Shown here piece after piece: positions 1 through 10,122 of a stretch of DNA of 64,000 nucleotides. The translations under genes and the position numbers were made by a program. Positions within the stretch are counted from its first letter, which is position 1; the number at the start of each line of letters is the position of its first letter. Below the pieces are notes generated by a model. It was given only the letters and a program-made list of their open reading frames with translations. It ran no database searches and was not told the origin of the DNA. The stretch is from Dichotomocladium elegans (Eukaryota > Mucoromycota > Mucoromycetes > Mucorales > Lichtheimiaceae): positions 992,001 through 1,056,000 of the forward strand of contig JAIXMN010000010.1 of NCBI GenBank assembly GCA_025716815.1. Direction: 5' to 3'.

Positions 1-338
1 TATCGAGCACAGCTGCGCATACGGAAAAGATGGCTCATGTAATTTGCATGTTGGAGGTGTCCAGGCATGTACTCGTTGATCAGAGATCGGTGCTTGACCG
101 GGATGGATGATCCAAGTGCGCGTCTCTCGTATTTCACTACGTAGAGAGAGCCATAATTCAGGGGGAAACAGCTGTTCAGATCGTGATGTTGTGAGCCTTG
201 ATTGCTATGAAGTTCGTTTGGGAATATGTATTTTGAGGAGAACGCGTGCACTGTTGTAGTATGGCCAATGTCGATCACATCCAGTAACTGGTCGCCATGC
301 TCTTCTCGCCTGTCGGTGATTTGAATATTACACTTCAC
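1..338 (-). CDS. Unidentified protein, internal or 3' exon cut by the window edge
   Basis: On the minus strand an uninterrupted frame runs from a plausible splice acceptor (CTCTAG just upstream of base 338) to the left edge, about 112 codons without a stop. It contains no obvious low-complexity sequence and reads like real protein, with stretches such as DVIDIGHTTTVHAFSSKYIF and IPVKHRSLINEYMPGHLQ. It has no usable ATG at its start, so it should be an internal or last exon. I do not recognise the family. Upstream (340-440) short open stretches could hold the previous exon but none is convincing. The call rests only on length, composition and the acceptor; a decayed mobile-element gene remains possible. 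Confidence 0.4.
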   Translation of the reverse strand, partial: MKCNIQITDRREEHGDQLLDVIDIGHTTTVHAFSSKYIFPNELHSNQGSQHHDLNSCFPLNYGSLYVVKYERRALGSSIPVKHRSLINEYMPGHLQHANYMSHLFRMRSCAR

Positions 339-1320
339 CTAGAGTATCCGGTGACCGGCATCGTGAATGCGGTGAGATACTCTTAGTTGACGAAGCGCAT
401 GAAGACATGTCTGTATCAGGATAACACAATATATTTCAGTTTCTGGTATCTAATCACTGTTAAAAGGATCTTTCTTTGAACGTGAGTTGTATGTAGCTGT
501 AGATGTTGAAGGGTTAGAAAGTATAAGTATTTACGGACGATTTCTAATGATTGTGTTAGCAAAACTTGAAACTTTAGAAACGTTATATTTCAGGTTTTTC
601 AAATCATATCTGTCTTCACCGCTGATGAACTTCCATAATCTGCAAGGCCAATGCTTCATTTTAGTACATCCTTTATTTTTTTGGCGAGCTTGGCAGTGTT
701 CTGAACGCTGTTATCTAATTCATTTTCTGCACTGAAATTTTCCGCCGCAGAAATGAGAAGACCGTGTAACAAGACCTGCGTTAGATAAGTATCATTAAGT
801 GATGAATACCATATACCAAAAGGAATATGTGATCCTTGATTTCCTATAAATAATGTTACTGTTGAGTAATCTGCTTTCTCATTAACTACATCCTGATCCT
901 CTCTTCCATGGTGTTATCCGGTATGATCACTATTATACTAACTTCTTTGTTGCAATTTCACATCCCCTGTTCTTTGTAGATTAGCCAATCATACCAGTAC
1001 TAATGAGCCATGGAAGAGAGGGGATCCTGGAAACCCTCCTGCTCCTTCTTCCCCTTTTCGCTGCCGCATCTGGCCCCAGTGCAGTACTTTGATTCGGCCG
1101 CTGGTGTCTTCCCTGTCGCTGCTGGCCTCCTCCACCTCTTCCGCCCTGGTTATCGCCAGGACACCCATACTACTCTCGGAGATAATTTAAAGGGTATGGA
1201 GAAGAGGTAGTTTTTTTTTTTGTTGTCTAACAATGTTCCAATTTGTGGATCCGAAATCGTTTTATCTATTAATACGACAATTTTATACAATTCTGCACGT
1301 CATTATTTTGGGAAAATAAA
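339..1320. other. No gene recognised; contains an inverted repeat near 890-1030
   Basis: AT-rich sequence with only short open frames. The one structured item is an inverted repeat: CTCTCTTCCATGG at about 900-912 and CCATGGAAGAGAGG at about 1008-1021, with weaker inward similarity (GGTATGAT on both arms). A T-run follows at about 1211. Confidence 0.5.
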
Positions 1321-1329
1321 GTAGACTAC

Positions 1330-1620
1330 GACCCTATTTTTGTGCGGAAACAAACAAGTTATGGAGAATACACATCCTCATCAATACCATAGTCCAATGG
1401 CTCATGACCGCGATGTATATCAACGAAGAAATCGAAGCGCCCATTTCAAGAATGCTGAATGTGTGAGTAGAAAAGGCTGCCGTATTGTTATCGCGCTCTG
1501 TGTGTGACATCTGATTTGTCATCTTGCGCACCGATTTCATGTTGTGCCGGGGAAATGCTCCAAGTGGCCCGGCATCAAGAAAGAACTTGTGATAAACTGC
1601 AGCTTCGTTTTGTGTCATTT
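1330..1620 (-). mobile_element. Decayed 5' fragment of a DDE_3 (IS630/Tc1-like) transposase
   Basis: Read on the minus strand with frameshifts, this stretch aligns with the N-terminal part of the transposase relic at 46.9-47.3 kb. The fragment EPLDYGIDEDVYSP here corresponds to EPMNYAIDEEMYSL there, and KMTNQMSHTER corresponds to TNRMSHTYTER. At DNA level both copies also share TGTGTGTGACAT followed by GATTTGTCATC. No catalytic domain remains, so it is a dead fragment. Family assignment depends on the better preserved copies at 37.7 and 46 kb. Confidence 0.55.
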
Positions 1621-3109
1621 CGCCACCCTTTCTTCCTCTCCCGCAGTGCTTCGGGCCGCGCAGACGAGTTGAGAAAGAGCCAGCAAAGATATATTGACAA
1701 TTAAATTAGCCCATGGTGGAGCTTCTTTTTTTTTTACAGTTCGAGCATGCTTCGGGCATGTCAGCAAGCTTATACTGTCATATGTCAAATGAAGATGTCA
1801 GCCTTGGCTTGGTATTAGTGCTACACCGGAACATCGTGTGCGCCGATCATGGATGATCTCCGGAACAGAATGATGGTTCATTCTTAGAGTCCGCTCTTTT
1901 ATTTTTTTCTGTGGGTGTGGTCGAAACTGTTTTTCTCTCTCTTTTGATTCTGACTGGTCCTGATCCCATTACTTGTTGCAGTGCGTTACACACATCTGTC
2001 GATGCACAGCGCGCACATCCGCACAAAAGAAAACGGTAATGATTACCTCGGGATTGTTTCCGCATCTTATGGAGCTGTTGCTGTTTTTGTTGGTTTGATT
2101 TCCTATGCGGCCGTTTCATTTTGTTAAGCTCAAACGGCAATTCAGATCATTGATCTCTGCGGTATGCCCTGATCACTTTGAGACCCAAAACCTAGTGAAC
2201 AGACGCTTAACCCGGGGCTGTGAACAGCACAGCACACATACATACATGCAAATGGCTCAGGATCCCAAGTTCGGTCGTGTTTTATGCTAAGATATCTGCA
2301 TGGGGAACAACGGACGTTGCTTAGAGTGCCCTATGCATCTGTGACTTCATCCTAGAGGAAAGTTCTTAACATCTCTTTGTCAATTTGGACTGGTGCTTCA
2401 TCCTTTCATCTGTTCAATTCTGTCACTATTTCTGTAATGTAGGATTTACAAAAATTATATCATAGTCATTGTTATCTTTATTTTTCTACCTTGCATATAT
2501 ATGTATATGATACATTAGCTAATTCCTTATTGAGATGCGAGCAAACAACTGGGAGTGTATGTGGAGAAAACACGAGCACCGGTTTTGGATTCAGAGCTGT
2601 TATTTTCAGTTGGGAGACTTAGGGGGATGTCTGGTGCAGAGAAGGGGTAGGTTGTGAGATTCACGCCCCCCCTCCCCCAAAGAATTCATTGATGTCAAGT
2701 CTGTGTTTGAGCGGACATAACTTTAATCATGTAGTTAGTGCATAGTAGATGCTGATGTACGTACATTTAAAACAGGAACACATCTCTCTTATCGTTGCTC
2801 TCCATTTCTCGTTCCTCTTGCAGACGCATGATGAATACTCTTCCCGGACAAGCAGAACAATAAGAACTCAGGCTTGATCCCTTTTCTCACCAAAACACTA
2901 GCCCCCTTTTTTCCCTTTGCTTTCTTTCTCTTTCGCTTTCCTTCTCTTTTGTTGACGAGTAGAAATGAAAAGTAGGGTATATGGGAATCTTTATTCATCC
3001 CGTGTTTTCCACTCATTGACACCCTATTTTCTTCTGTCTCGTTTGGTTTATAGTCTCAGACATCCTTAACCCTTTTGGTGCCACGGCTGATGAAGAAACT
3101 ACGGGATGT
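1621..3109. other. No gene recognised
   Basis: Short, compositionally biased frames only, including a lysine/glutamine-rich minus-strand frame near 1850-2140 with no family features. The last few hundred bases are pyrimidine-rich (2880-2970) and probably hold the promoter and leader of the downstream Myb gene. Confidence 0.5.
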
Positions 3110-3688
3110 ATGTATCCTATCAATACCGGTGGTAGCTCGCCGCTCGCCTCACCGCCTCTCTCACCTCATGACGCTGATGCACCGAACGCCGGAAACTATG
3201 GCAAGCCACGCAATCGTTTCTCAGAATATGAGGATGCTGTGATTTGTCAAGGTGTTGCCAAGGGACTGACCTGGGGTCAGATTTCTGGGCAATTGCCGCA
3301 TCGGAAGCGAGCCACTTGCTTTAATCGTTACCGGACCCTGCAAGGCATTAGAAAATCACGCAAGATTAAAGTCATGTTGCATCTGCATCAGTACCACTAC
3401 CATCATCAGAATACCATCTTCACTCCGTCTCCATCGCCTCCCCCTCTTACTCCACCTTCGTCTACACCATCCTATTGTCCAACAAACAATGCTTCCGATA
3501 ACAGCGCTAGCCAGAGCAGGAACGAGAGAAATGCGAACCAAGGCAACAAAGGAAATAGAGATTTCTCGCGACTAGTACGTGCGCCTACATACCTGGACAA
3601 GTCTCATCATCATTTGCCTGCGCAGGTTCCGTCTACAAGAACTGTAACGCACGAAAAACATCATCACCATATGTATGAAAGGGACTGA
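3110..3688 (+). CDS. Small Myb/SANT-domain DNA-binding protein
   Basis: A single-exon frame of 192 codons. Residues about 34-80 form one Myb/SANT-like repeat: RFSEYEDAVICQGVAKG, then LTWGQISGQLPHR, then CFNRYRTLQG, with the spacing of a helix-turn-helix of this class. A proline/serine-rich N-terminus precedes it and a low-complexity His/Pro/Ser-rich tail follows. Proteins of this type usually bind DNA in the nucleus; target and role cannot be read here. The chosen ATG (3110) is the first one in frame with the domain; an out-of-frame ATG lies four bases upstream. Small fungal Myb factors with one repeat are common, so no orthologue is named. An extra upstream exon cannot be excluded. Confidence 0.7.
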   Translation: MYPINTGGSSPLASPPLSPHDADAPNAGNYGKPRNRFSEYEDAVICQGVAKGLTWGQISGQLPHRKRATCFNRYRTLQGIRKSRKIKVMLHLHQYHYHHQNTIFTPSPSPPPLTPPSSTPSYCPTNNASDNSASQSRNERNANQGNKGNRDFSRLVRAPTYLDKSHHHLPAQVPSTRTVTHEKHHHHMYERD

Positions 3689-5371
3689 AAAAGAATTAGG
3701 AGAAGCCTAGGGATGGGATGGGATGGAAGGGAGTGAGCTTTTGGCATTCCTCACAATCTTGCTTTTGTGTTCTCGCTCTCACTTTTTACTTTCTTTATTG
3801 TCTATCTTCCCCCTTTTTTTCCCCTTGTGTACATATCATTTTTAAAGGTTCCCCCACCTTTTCCCATCGCCATGATTCTCTCGCCTGCCGCCACCTCCCC
3901 CATCCCATTTGACATGCATTCATATTCCACACCCTTTACATGCGTGTGTTTTCAACCCCTCTTTTGCAATTGCGCGCGCGCACACGATCGCCTCTTTCGC
4001 CTCTCCTGTTTCCCCTACTCTATTCTTCGTATGTGATGGATAAGATTGTACAACTGCAAGTCGGAATACCCTCTCTTTTTCTCTCCATCTTTATACTACG
4101 TCTGATTCTGTATGCTTTTTCTTCAATCCTTCCCTTGTATAACTCTTGTCGATTATATAGCTGGCTGCTTAAATTTATTATTATTCGTATTATTATCATT
4201 ATTTTCCTTTTTCTTTTCTTTTTTTTTAAAAAAAAGTAGCTACATACCACTACAAATAAGCCTGTGCATATCAGTGCATTATGTAGTATCATCCCACTTT
4301 TGCAGGGTTCTTCTTTTTGATCGAAATGGGATGGGGAGGGGTATGTGGAACTATCTAAACCTTCCATTATTGTATTTGTTACTCAATCCTCATGTATATG
4401 CGCGTGTGTATGCGCCTTATTCGCCTAAAGATAAAATAAGCTCCAACTCTTCTATCAATAAAAAGTTAAAAGAAGAGTAGCGATGACATACAATAACAAT
4501 GACATATACCCACGTGCGTGCGTCCGTACATATGGGGGAGGGAGAAGGGGGGGGGAGGACGGTCGCGCAGGTTTGGAGCGGGTCGCTGAATGCCATTTGA
4601 AACTTTTTCTTTCTTTCTCTCCATCACCATAGCTTTCATTGATCAACCCTGCACCTGATTTTTCTTTTCATGTTATTTACATCGGTCCTCGTACATAGTA
4701 ATTTATCATCTGATATTGGCGTTAAATCTACATAGGCGTTTATGTGTGTCAGCCACAATGTAACACATTGCTACTGTTCGGAAAGACGCCAACCTTTTTT
4801 AAGTTGTCCGTCATGACAGCTACTGTAAATTATTTATTGAGTCGATCAAAAAAGCATGATCGTGAGGTTCTTATGCACCTCAGGCATATGAATCAAATCC
4901 CCGTATACGTATAACCCTTAATTTGGTCGCTATTTAACCTAGGGAGTCATGTAGCATTTTCAGCTTAATTCACCCCACACAATAAACTCGTTAATCTTCA
5001 CCTAGCCTAAAGAATGAAAAAAATAGCCATTGAAAAGAAAGCTATGCGTATGGAATCCATTCGCTTTCCTAGGTTATGTAAAGAGATGATATCCAACAGG
5101 TCGGTGCGTGGGTATGTGTGTTCAGCCATCTTCAAGTACAAGTGGAACCTCGATACGTACGGGACACGTTATCTAGCGAAATTCCACAACTTATCCTGAA
5201 CGTGTTTTGTTTGTTCGGCCAGGGTGCAACATTGGGGCGGGGAGGGATTGTTAACAGACTGCTTTAGCTGTCCAAGAAAGTAGCTACCGAAGCAAAACTC
5301 TCACGGTAAACGGGACAAGAAACGCTTTCCATGATATTGGAGATAGAGAGGCGTTACGGGATGATACATGT
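3689..5371. other. No gene recognised; 3' flank of the Myb gene and filler
   Basis: Very pyrimidine-rich sequence to about 4230 (T-runs followed by an A-run at about 4205-4237), then AT-rich DNA. The open frames here are composed of Phe/Leu/Ser/Ile from the T-rich strand and look like by-products of composition. Confidence 0.5.
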
Positions 5372-5972
5372 TTAGGTATATGGCTCCACTGCTGAGTTCT
5401 GCAAAGCATAGTACTCGCGTTGCATGAACTGATCGATACTAACCGAGATACGCATGAAGTATCTCAAGATGTTAGGACATAGGTACGTGGTAGCATTTCG
5501 CACATAGCAATCGGTCGTTCGATGAATGGTTAGAAGAGAAATTTGCCTTGGCCCGTGCGCCAGGTGGATAAAAAAAATGAAGGCTATGGTGAGAAGATAT
5601 ATACCTTCCTTCTCGAAGATGCAGTTTTCTTTTAGCTCCTTCCCATATAGGCATGGATCCAACATGAGTCAGAACGGCGGGATTAACTTTGGCGATATGT
5701 ATGATCTGGTTTTCCTGTGAGAAAAAGCCCTTCCAAGGATGCTTAAATTTGAAAGATATATCGTATAACGCCTTGAATTTTAGGATATATGGAAATGTGG
5801 GTTTATTAATAATGTATATTTCGCCCTTGTCATCTATTACAGCCTGATATCTTGCCCCCAAGCTTTTCACTCTGTTGAGCGTCAAGGTCTCTGTCGAGAT
5901 CACCACGTCCAGGCAATTAAATTCTTCAGATACCTGTAGTATTCGGCTCTCGATATGTGTATATACAAACAC
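5372..5972 (-). CDS. Orphan protein, at least two exons
   Basis: A minus-strand frame reads through about 120 residues with a protein-like composition (for example YQAVIDDKGEIYIINKPTFP and HPWKGFFSQENQIIHIAKVN) down to a donor-like AAG/GTATATATC near 5600. A second open stretch ends with SIDQFMQREYYALQNSAV and a stop at 5372, and can be joined through an acceptor TTGAG near 5465. I do not recognise the family. The true start is not visible, since the upstream frame has no clear ATG context. It could be a lineage-specific gene or part of a decayed repeat protein. Confidence 0.35.
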
Positions 5973-7699
5973 GCGCGCGCAAAATGTATGGAAGGTAATG
6001 CTAGTATTTTCATATCAGGTTATGCTTTATGCCAAAGTTCACATAACAAAACCTTTTGCGTATATTGTCATGAGTGACCAGATTACGCCCATTCTTTTCT
6101 TCTCCTTGGTCAGTTGACACGCATCCAAGAACAGGGTAATGCTTCTTTGACCGAATATACCCCTCTCGCCGCAACAACAACTTTAAAGGACCGAGACGAT
6201 TACCTTGATCGTGATCCTCTTTTTATGCGATAATATGCGATTTATGGATGCAGCATTGGAGTAACTTGTATCTATCGCCAAGCAGTCCTCTATAAAGTCC
6301 CAACTTGCATCTGTGAGTGTGCGCAGTTGTTGACTTTGGGGTGTATGGGTATGTCGGTAATGGCAGGGTCATCAATTGGTGTGATGCTAGCTCCTGCACA
6401 AGGTCGCTCTCACCTGTCCGTGATTTTTGTTCATACGACTCCACCAAAGCCATGCAAGCCGTTCATGAAGGTCGTGATTCCCTGGTCATGGCCATCAATT
6501 TTCCTGGAAAACGTATTGCAGCTGTTCAAATTGGCCTCTTGTTTCTCGACAAAGGCGCAAGATAGCATCAACGGCACAGTCATTATTGGAAATCGTGGAC
6601 CCCACGTGATGATGCGCTATGCAGCATAATAGTACGATTTGCAAAGAGATGTGTCCTGCCGCACCACGAATGTCGATAAAGGTGCAAATGGGATCAATGG
6701 TTGTTTGGGGGGGGGAAGGAGTTGTCACCAAAATGCATTTGTCAATGATATACCATAACTGGGGCCATGGTCGACAAATATATTGCATAAGAAATGGATG
6801 CGACCTACGTTGGACGTCTTGTTGCTTACGGCCTATCTGTGTCCAAACAGTATGGAATCACTGGGGGGGGGGAGGGAAACCTCAGCACGCTTCATTAGTA
6901 GCAGTGTCTCTTTCCATTTCTATGACTTCTCGGGAGTTGGGTTTTGAAGGTGCAATAACAATATCCGCCAAGGATGATCTTGGGTGCTTTGTTGATAGCA
7001 ACGATCCCCATGTCAGAATGACCAATCATCACACCCTTGGAGGTGTTGGCCCTTTTAGCACCATAGAAGTTGGCTTGCATGTGGCAACAAGTGGTGCATA
7101 GATATGCAACCAATTTTGCTCCATCAGCACTTGTGTTAACGTGTGGAATCCATGCATATCAGTCCATCAACTCTTTGCAGAAACTATGATGAAACATTTC
7201 AGATAAATGAAAGTGAACTTTAGTTGCTGGCATTTGAACATGGGGTGCAACCTATGCTCCTACAGGTGAATGATATATACGTATGATTTCCGCTTTTATC
7301 CATCTGAAGCATATGCTTGATAGTGGCCGTAAGGCATATTGCTGCTCAACTTGTTGCTTGATGAAGGCTGAGACTACTTGCGGAAATGTTTCCAACTGGA
7401 AAAACCTCTTTGGGGGGAAATGATTCGCTTTCAAAGCATGCCAGAGACGCTTTTGCTCCGCCTTCTGGCTTACGAGAGATGCAGCAGGGCATGTCATCAA
7501 AAGGTGACACGGATAAGCTCAAGCATGGATCAATCAATAAAATCGGATGGGCCTTACCATCAGAACATGACTCCAATATCAATCCCAATTCTTTCGTATG
7601 ATACCAATCACCGTTTTCCTACATAGAGATATATGGCACTAGTAAAATAAAGTACTCTATCCATGAAGTTGAGGCCAATGCACTTGGGTAAATCGAGTA
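5973..7699. other. No intact gene recognised
   Basis: Both strands carry moderately long frames between 6220 and 7600 (up to 160 codons on plus at 6619-7101) that are interrupted, overlap each other and show no family motif. Runs of nine or ten G occur at about 6708 and 6863. The sequence may be a decayed gene, but I could not align it to anything. Confidence 0.4.
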
Positions 7700-7701
7700 T
7701 A

Positions 7702-7856
7702 CAGTGGTCGCCCGTGTTAGTGATACCCTCGGTTCCAGGAAATCGCATCACTATAACGAATTGGAATAAGCCCTAACCGACAATTTGTTCTTCATACAGT
7801 GTATCGCTATATCGGATTATCATTATAACGAATATCACTATAACGGGTGGCCACTG
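7702..7856. mobile_element. MITE copy 1, TA-flanked, Tc1/mariner or pogo type
   Basis: A 155-base element bounded by TA dinucleotides with terminal inverted repeats: left end CAGTGGTCGCCCGTGTTAGT, right end (reverse complement) CAGTGGCCACCCGTTATAGT. Inside are repeated GTTATAGTGATA-like words. A second copy lies at 44507-44640 and shares the core CCTCGGTTCCAGGAAATCGC. No open frame. TA target duplication and CAGTG termini suggest mobilisation by a Tc1/mariner/pogo-superfamily transposase. Confidence 0.8.
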
Positions 7857-8730
7857 TATACAGAATTTCTCAAAATCAAAATCGCTTATTACCTAGTCGG
7901 ATGACAAACCAAATGTTGCATATAATACAGGACTCGGTCTCACTGCACATACATACTCTTTTCTTGCTCTCTAATCTACTACATACGAACAGCCCGTGTA
8001 CGAACCGGAGCAAATGGTTGAAGAAAAGACATATATCACAAAAAGATTACATAAGCGATCGGCCGTCGTGTAGAACTACTTGCTATAAATACTGGACAGC
8101 CGAGAAAGCTGCTCTCTTCCAACTCAGTACACTAACTTGTTTCATTGCTGCAGTACCTTACCATCAAGTCTCTCCTTTGCAGATTGACCATTCGTACCCG
8201 TACTTGATGGATCATGGAAGAGATTGGGGGGGGGGCTTCTGGAACGCCCTTCAACATTCTTCCATCTCTTGAGCGTAAGTTAAAGAAGACGTTACTGTTT
8301 TCAGCTTACTCATGAGTATCCATTCGTACCACATTTAAACTTCTGCCTTCCATCATTCCCCCCTGGATACCCCCACTTTTTGAATTGCAACGTATCTATA
8401 GCTTTTTGAGAATTGCTTATCAGAGTGACATCCCGCTTCTCCTGTTTTGGCTACAAAAACAAGGTGGTGGTGGTAGTGATCGTTTATCATTATAGCGTAA
8501 GAAAGGATGGCATGCTCCGCATGTCCATTCCATTAGACCATTGGAAATACGATAGCACGTTTCGGGCACCAAGCCAGTGATAGGTTCATTTTACCAGCAG
8601 AAAGAGAACAAAAGAAGAAGAAAGCGAGCGAGCGAGAGACAGACAGAGAGAAAGAGAGAGGGACCCTTCTGCGATAGGAATGGACAGCAACATATTGGCA
8701 GGCGACCGTGAGCCTATCTACTATGTGTAC
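7857..8730. other. No gene recognised
   Basis: AT-rich sequence with a purine-rich (GA) tract at about 8595-8662, just beyond the 3' end of the RraA-like gene. Nothing protein-like was found. Confidence 0.5.
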
Positions 8731-9774
8731 TTAGGTGCCTCGATACTTCGCAAAGGTCTCCTTGATGCCGTGCCCTTGGTGTAATGCCTCCATGCATTTG
8801 TCATCGATGGCAACGTACTTTGCACAGCTCTCGACAACCTTATCAACCAAGTCAACAGGCACGCAGATGACACCGTCTGTATCGGCAATAATAATGTCGC
8901 CTGGATTGACAACGACGGGTGAGGTAGACATCGTGATGGGCACCTGGATCTCAGAGGGTCGGACAAATGCGTTCTGGGCCAAGATGGAGTGGTCCTTTGC
9001 GAAAACCTGGAATGGAACAATAATAAATCACACATACACGCCGGGGAGGGGTTGTTCTCTCTCAGAATGTACCGGATATTCCATCGATCGATGTTCGCGC
9101 AGGTCCCGGACTCGTCCGTCAATCACAACCCCTTGCACCTTTTTGGCTTTTGCTCGGGCCGACATGAGCCCTCCCCAAACGGCCCCCTTCACGTCTAGCA
9201 GTGTCGTTATGTGTAAGCGTGATTCTTTTTTTTTTGGGGGGGAGGGAGCGGGTTCCTCACCTGAAGGGGCGGAGATTACCATGACGCTTCCTTCAGTCGC
9301 AGCATCTGCCTATTCCTATGATGAGTTCTTTCCTTTCACCTCGGCCATTGTCAATATTTTCGTTTTACAAAGTGAACATTGGGTGTAGGTGCTGTCTTGT
9401 TATCCTTCTCGACCATCTAGCCAAAGAAAAACGTAAATGACATAACTACAATAACACGGATTCTATTGCTCTCTCATTCTTTCGCTTCGCCCCCCCCTCC
9501 CTCGCTCGACCCAGGAACTAACCTTGACTGTGAAAGCCGGTCCCATGATACGAGTGTCCCCATCGCAAAACTTGGGCGACCACATGTGAATGTCAGGAAT
9601 GTAACCACCCCACGGACGATGGCCGAGCTTCAGCATAGCGTCGGCAATCTGGATACAATAGCGTACGGCGCCCATGGTTGGTTGAATGGTTGGCTTCCTC
9701 TCGGCTGTTTGTGTATATAAAAGACATTTTACCTCGCATGTTGAGGATCGTTTAAGTGCATTCAAACTGGTCAT
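8731..9774 (-). CDS. RraA-like 4-hydroxy-4-methyl-2-oxoglutarate aldolase family protein
   Basis: Six exons, in transcription order 9774-9733, 9648-9523, 9416-9369, 9309-9261, 9194-9073 and 9006-8731, give 663 coding bases (220 residues), the usual size for this family. Hallmarks in order: STCEIADAMLKLGH, GGYIPDIHMWSP, GPAFTVK, GSVMVISAP, GAVWGGLMSARAKAKKVQGV, DGRVRDLREHRSMEYPVFAK, NPGDIIIADTDGVICVP. The GGLMSA/DGRVRD block carries the metal and oxoacid-binding residues of the RraA fold. Family members cleave or decarboxylate C4-C6 oxoacids such as oxaloacetate with a divalent metal; the physiological substrate of the fungal proteins is not settled. The ATG at 9774 gives the standard short N-terminus. 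Several introns contain long T, A or G runs. Confidence 0.88.
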
Positions 9775-10122
9775 GTTACTCAAAAGAAAACAGAACTAGG
9801 GGGAGGGGAGACGCGCCCTGGAAGAAAAAAAAAGGGGGGGCGAGCAGGATGCCACGTGAAATCATGCAAGCATAAAAGCTTATCCGCGTAAGAGAAAGCG
9901 GAATGTAGTATCAGTTTGCTAAGTTCAATACATACTACGTCGTGGATATCCTCACTTCCGCACAATGGACATTGTACTCGGTGATGGGTACGTCAAGTGC
10001 GGGAGAGCGCGCATGCATTCATGCATCATCGTCTTTTTAGATTGCCAGGATACCGCACGGCACGGTACGACACGGGTAAAGTACGCACACCCCAATCTCA
10101 AACGACATTTTTTTATTATTAT
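9775..10122. other. Spacer between RraA-like gene and deubiquitinase gene
   Basis: Promoter/leader side of the RraA-like gene and 3' flank of the deubiquitinase gene. A short minus-strand frame around 9900-9975 (CGSEDIHDVVCIELSKLIL) was examined as a possible upstream exon but could not be joined convincingly. Confidence 0.4.

Noticed and set aside
5673..5720. Candidate start codons around the orphan gene on the plus strand
   Set aside because: Short frames with biased composition; the minus strand is the more protein-like one.
6700..6870. Long G-runs (also at 8226, 9234, 26340) as a possible motif or G-quadruplex series
   Set aside because: Runs are isolated rather than four in a cluster, and homopolymers of this length may include sequencing error.
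6619..7101. Plus-strand frame of 160 codons
   Set aside because: Contains poly-G-derived glycine runs and no recognisable domain; frames on the opposite strand are equally long, so neither is supported.
8735..9388. Plus-strand open frame of 217 codons
   Set aside because: It is antisense to the RraA-like gene, whose exons match the family closely; the plus frame has no family features.
9900..9975. Possible upstream exon of the RraA-like gene (CGSEDIHDVV)
   Set aside because: Could not be spliced in frame, and the ATG at 9774 already gives a standard family N-terminus.
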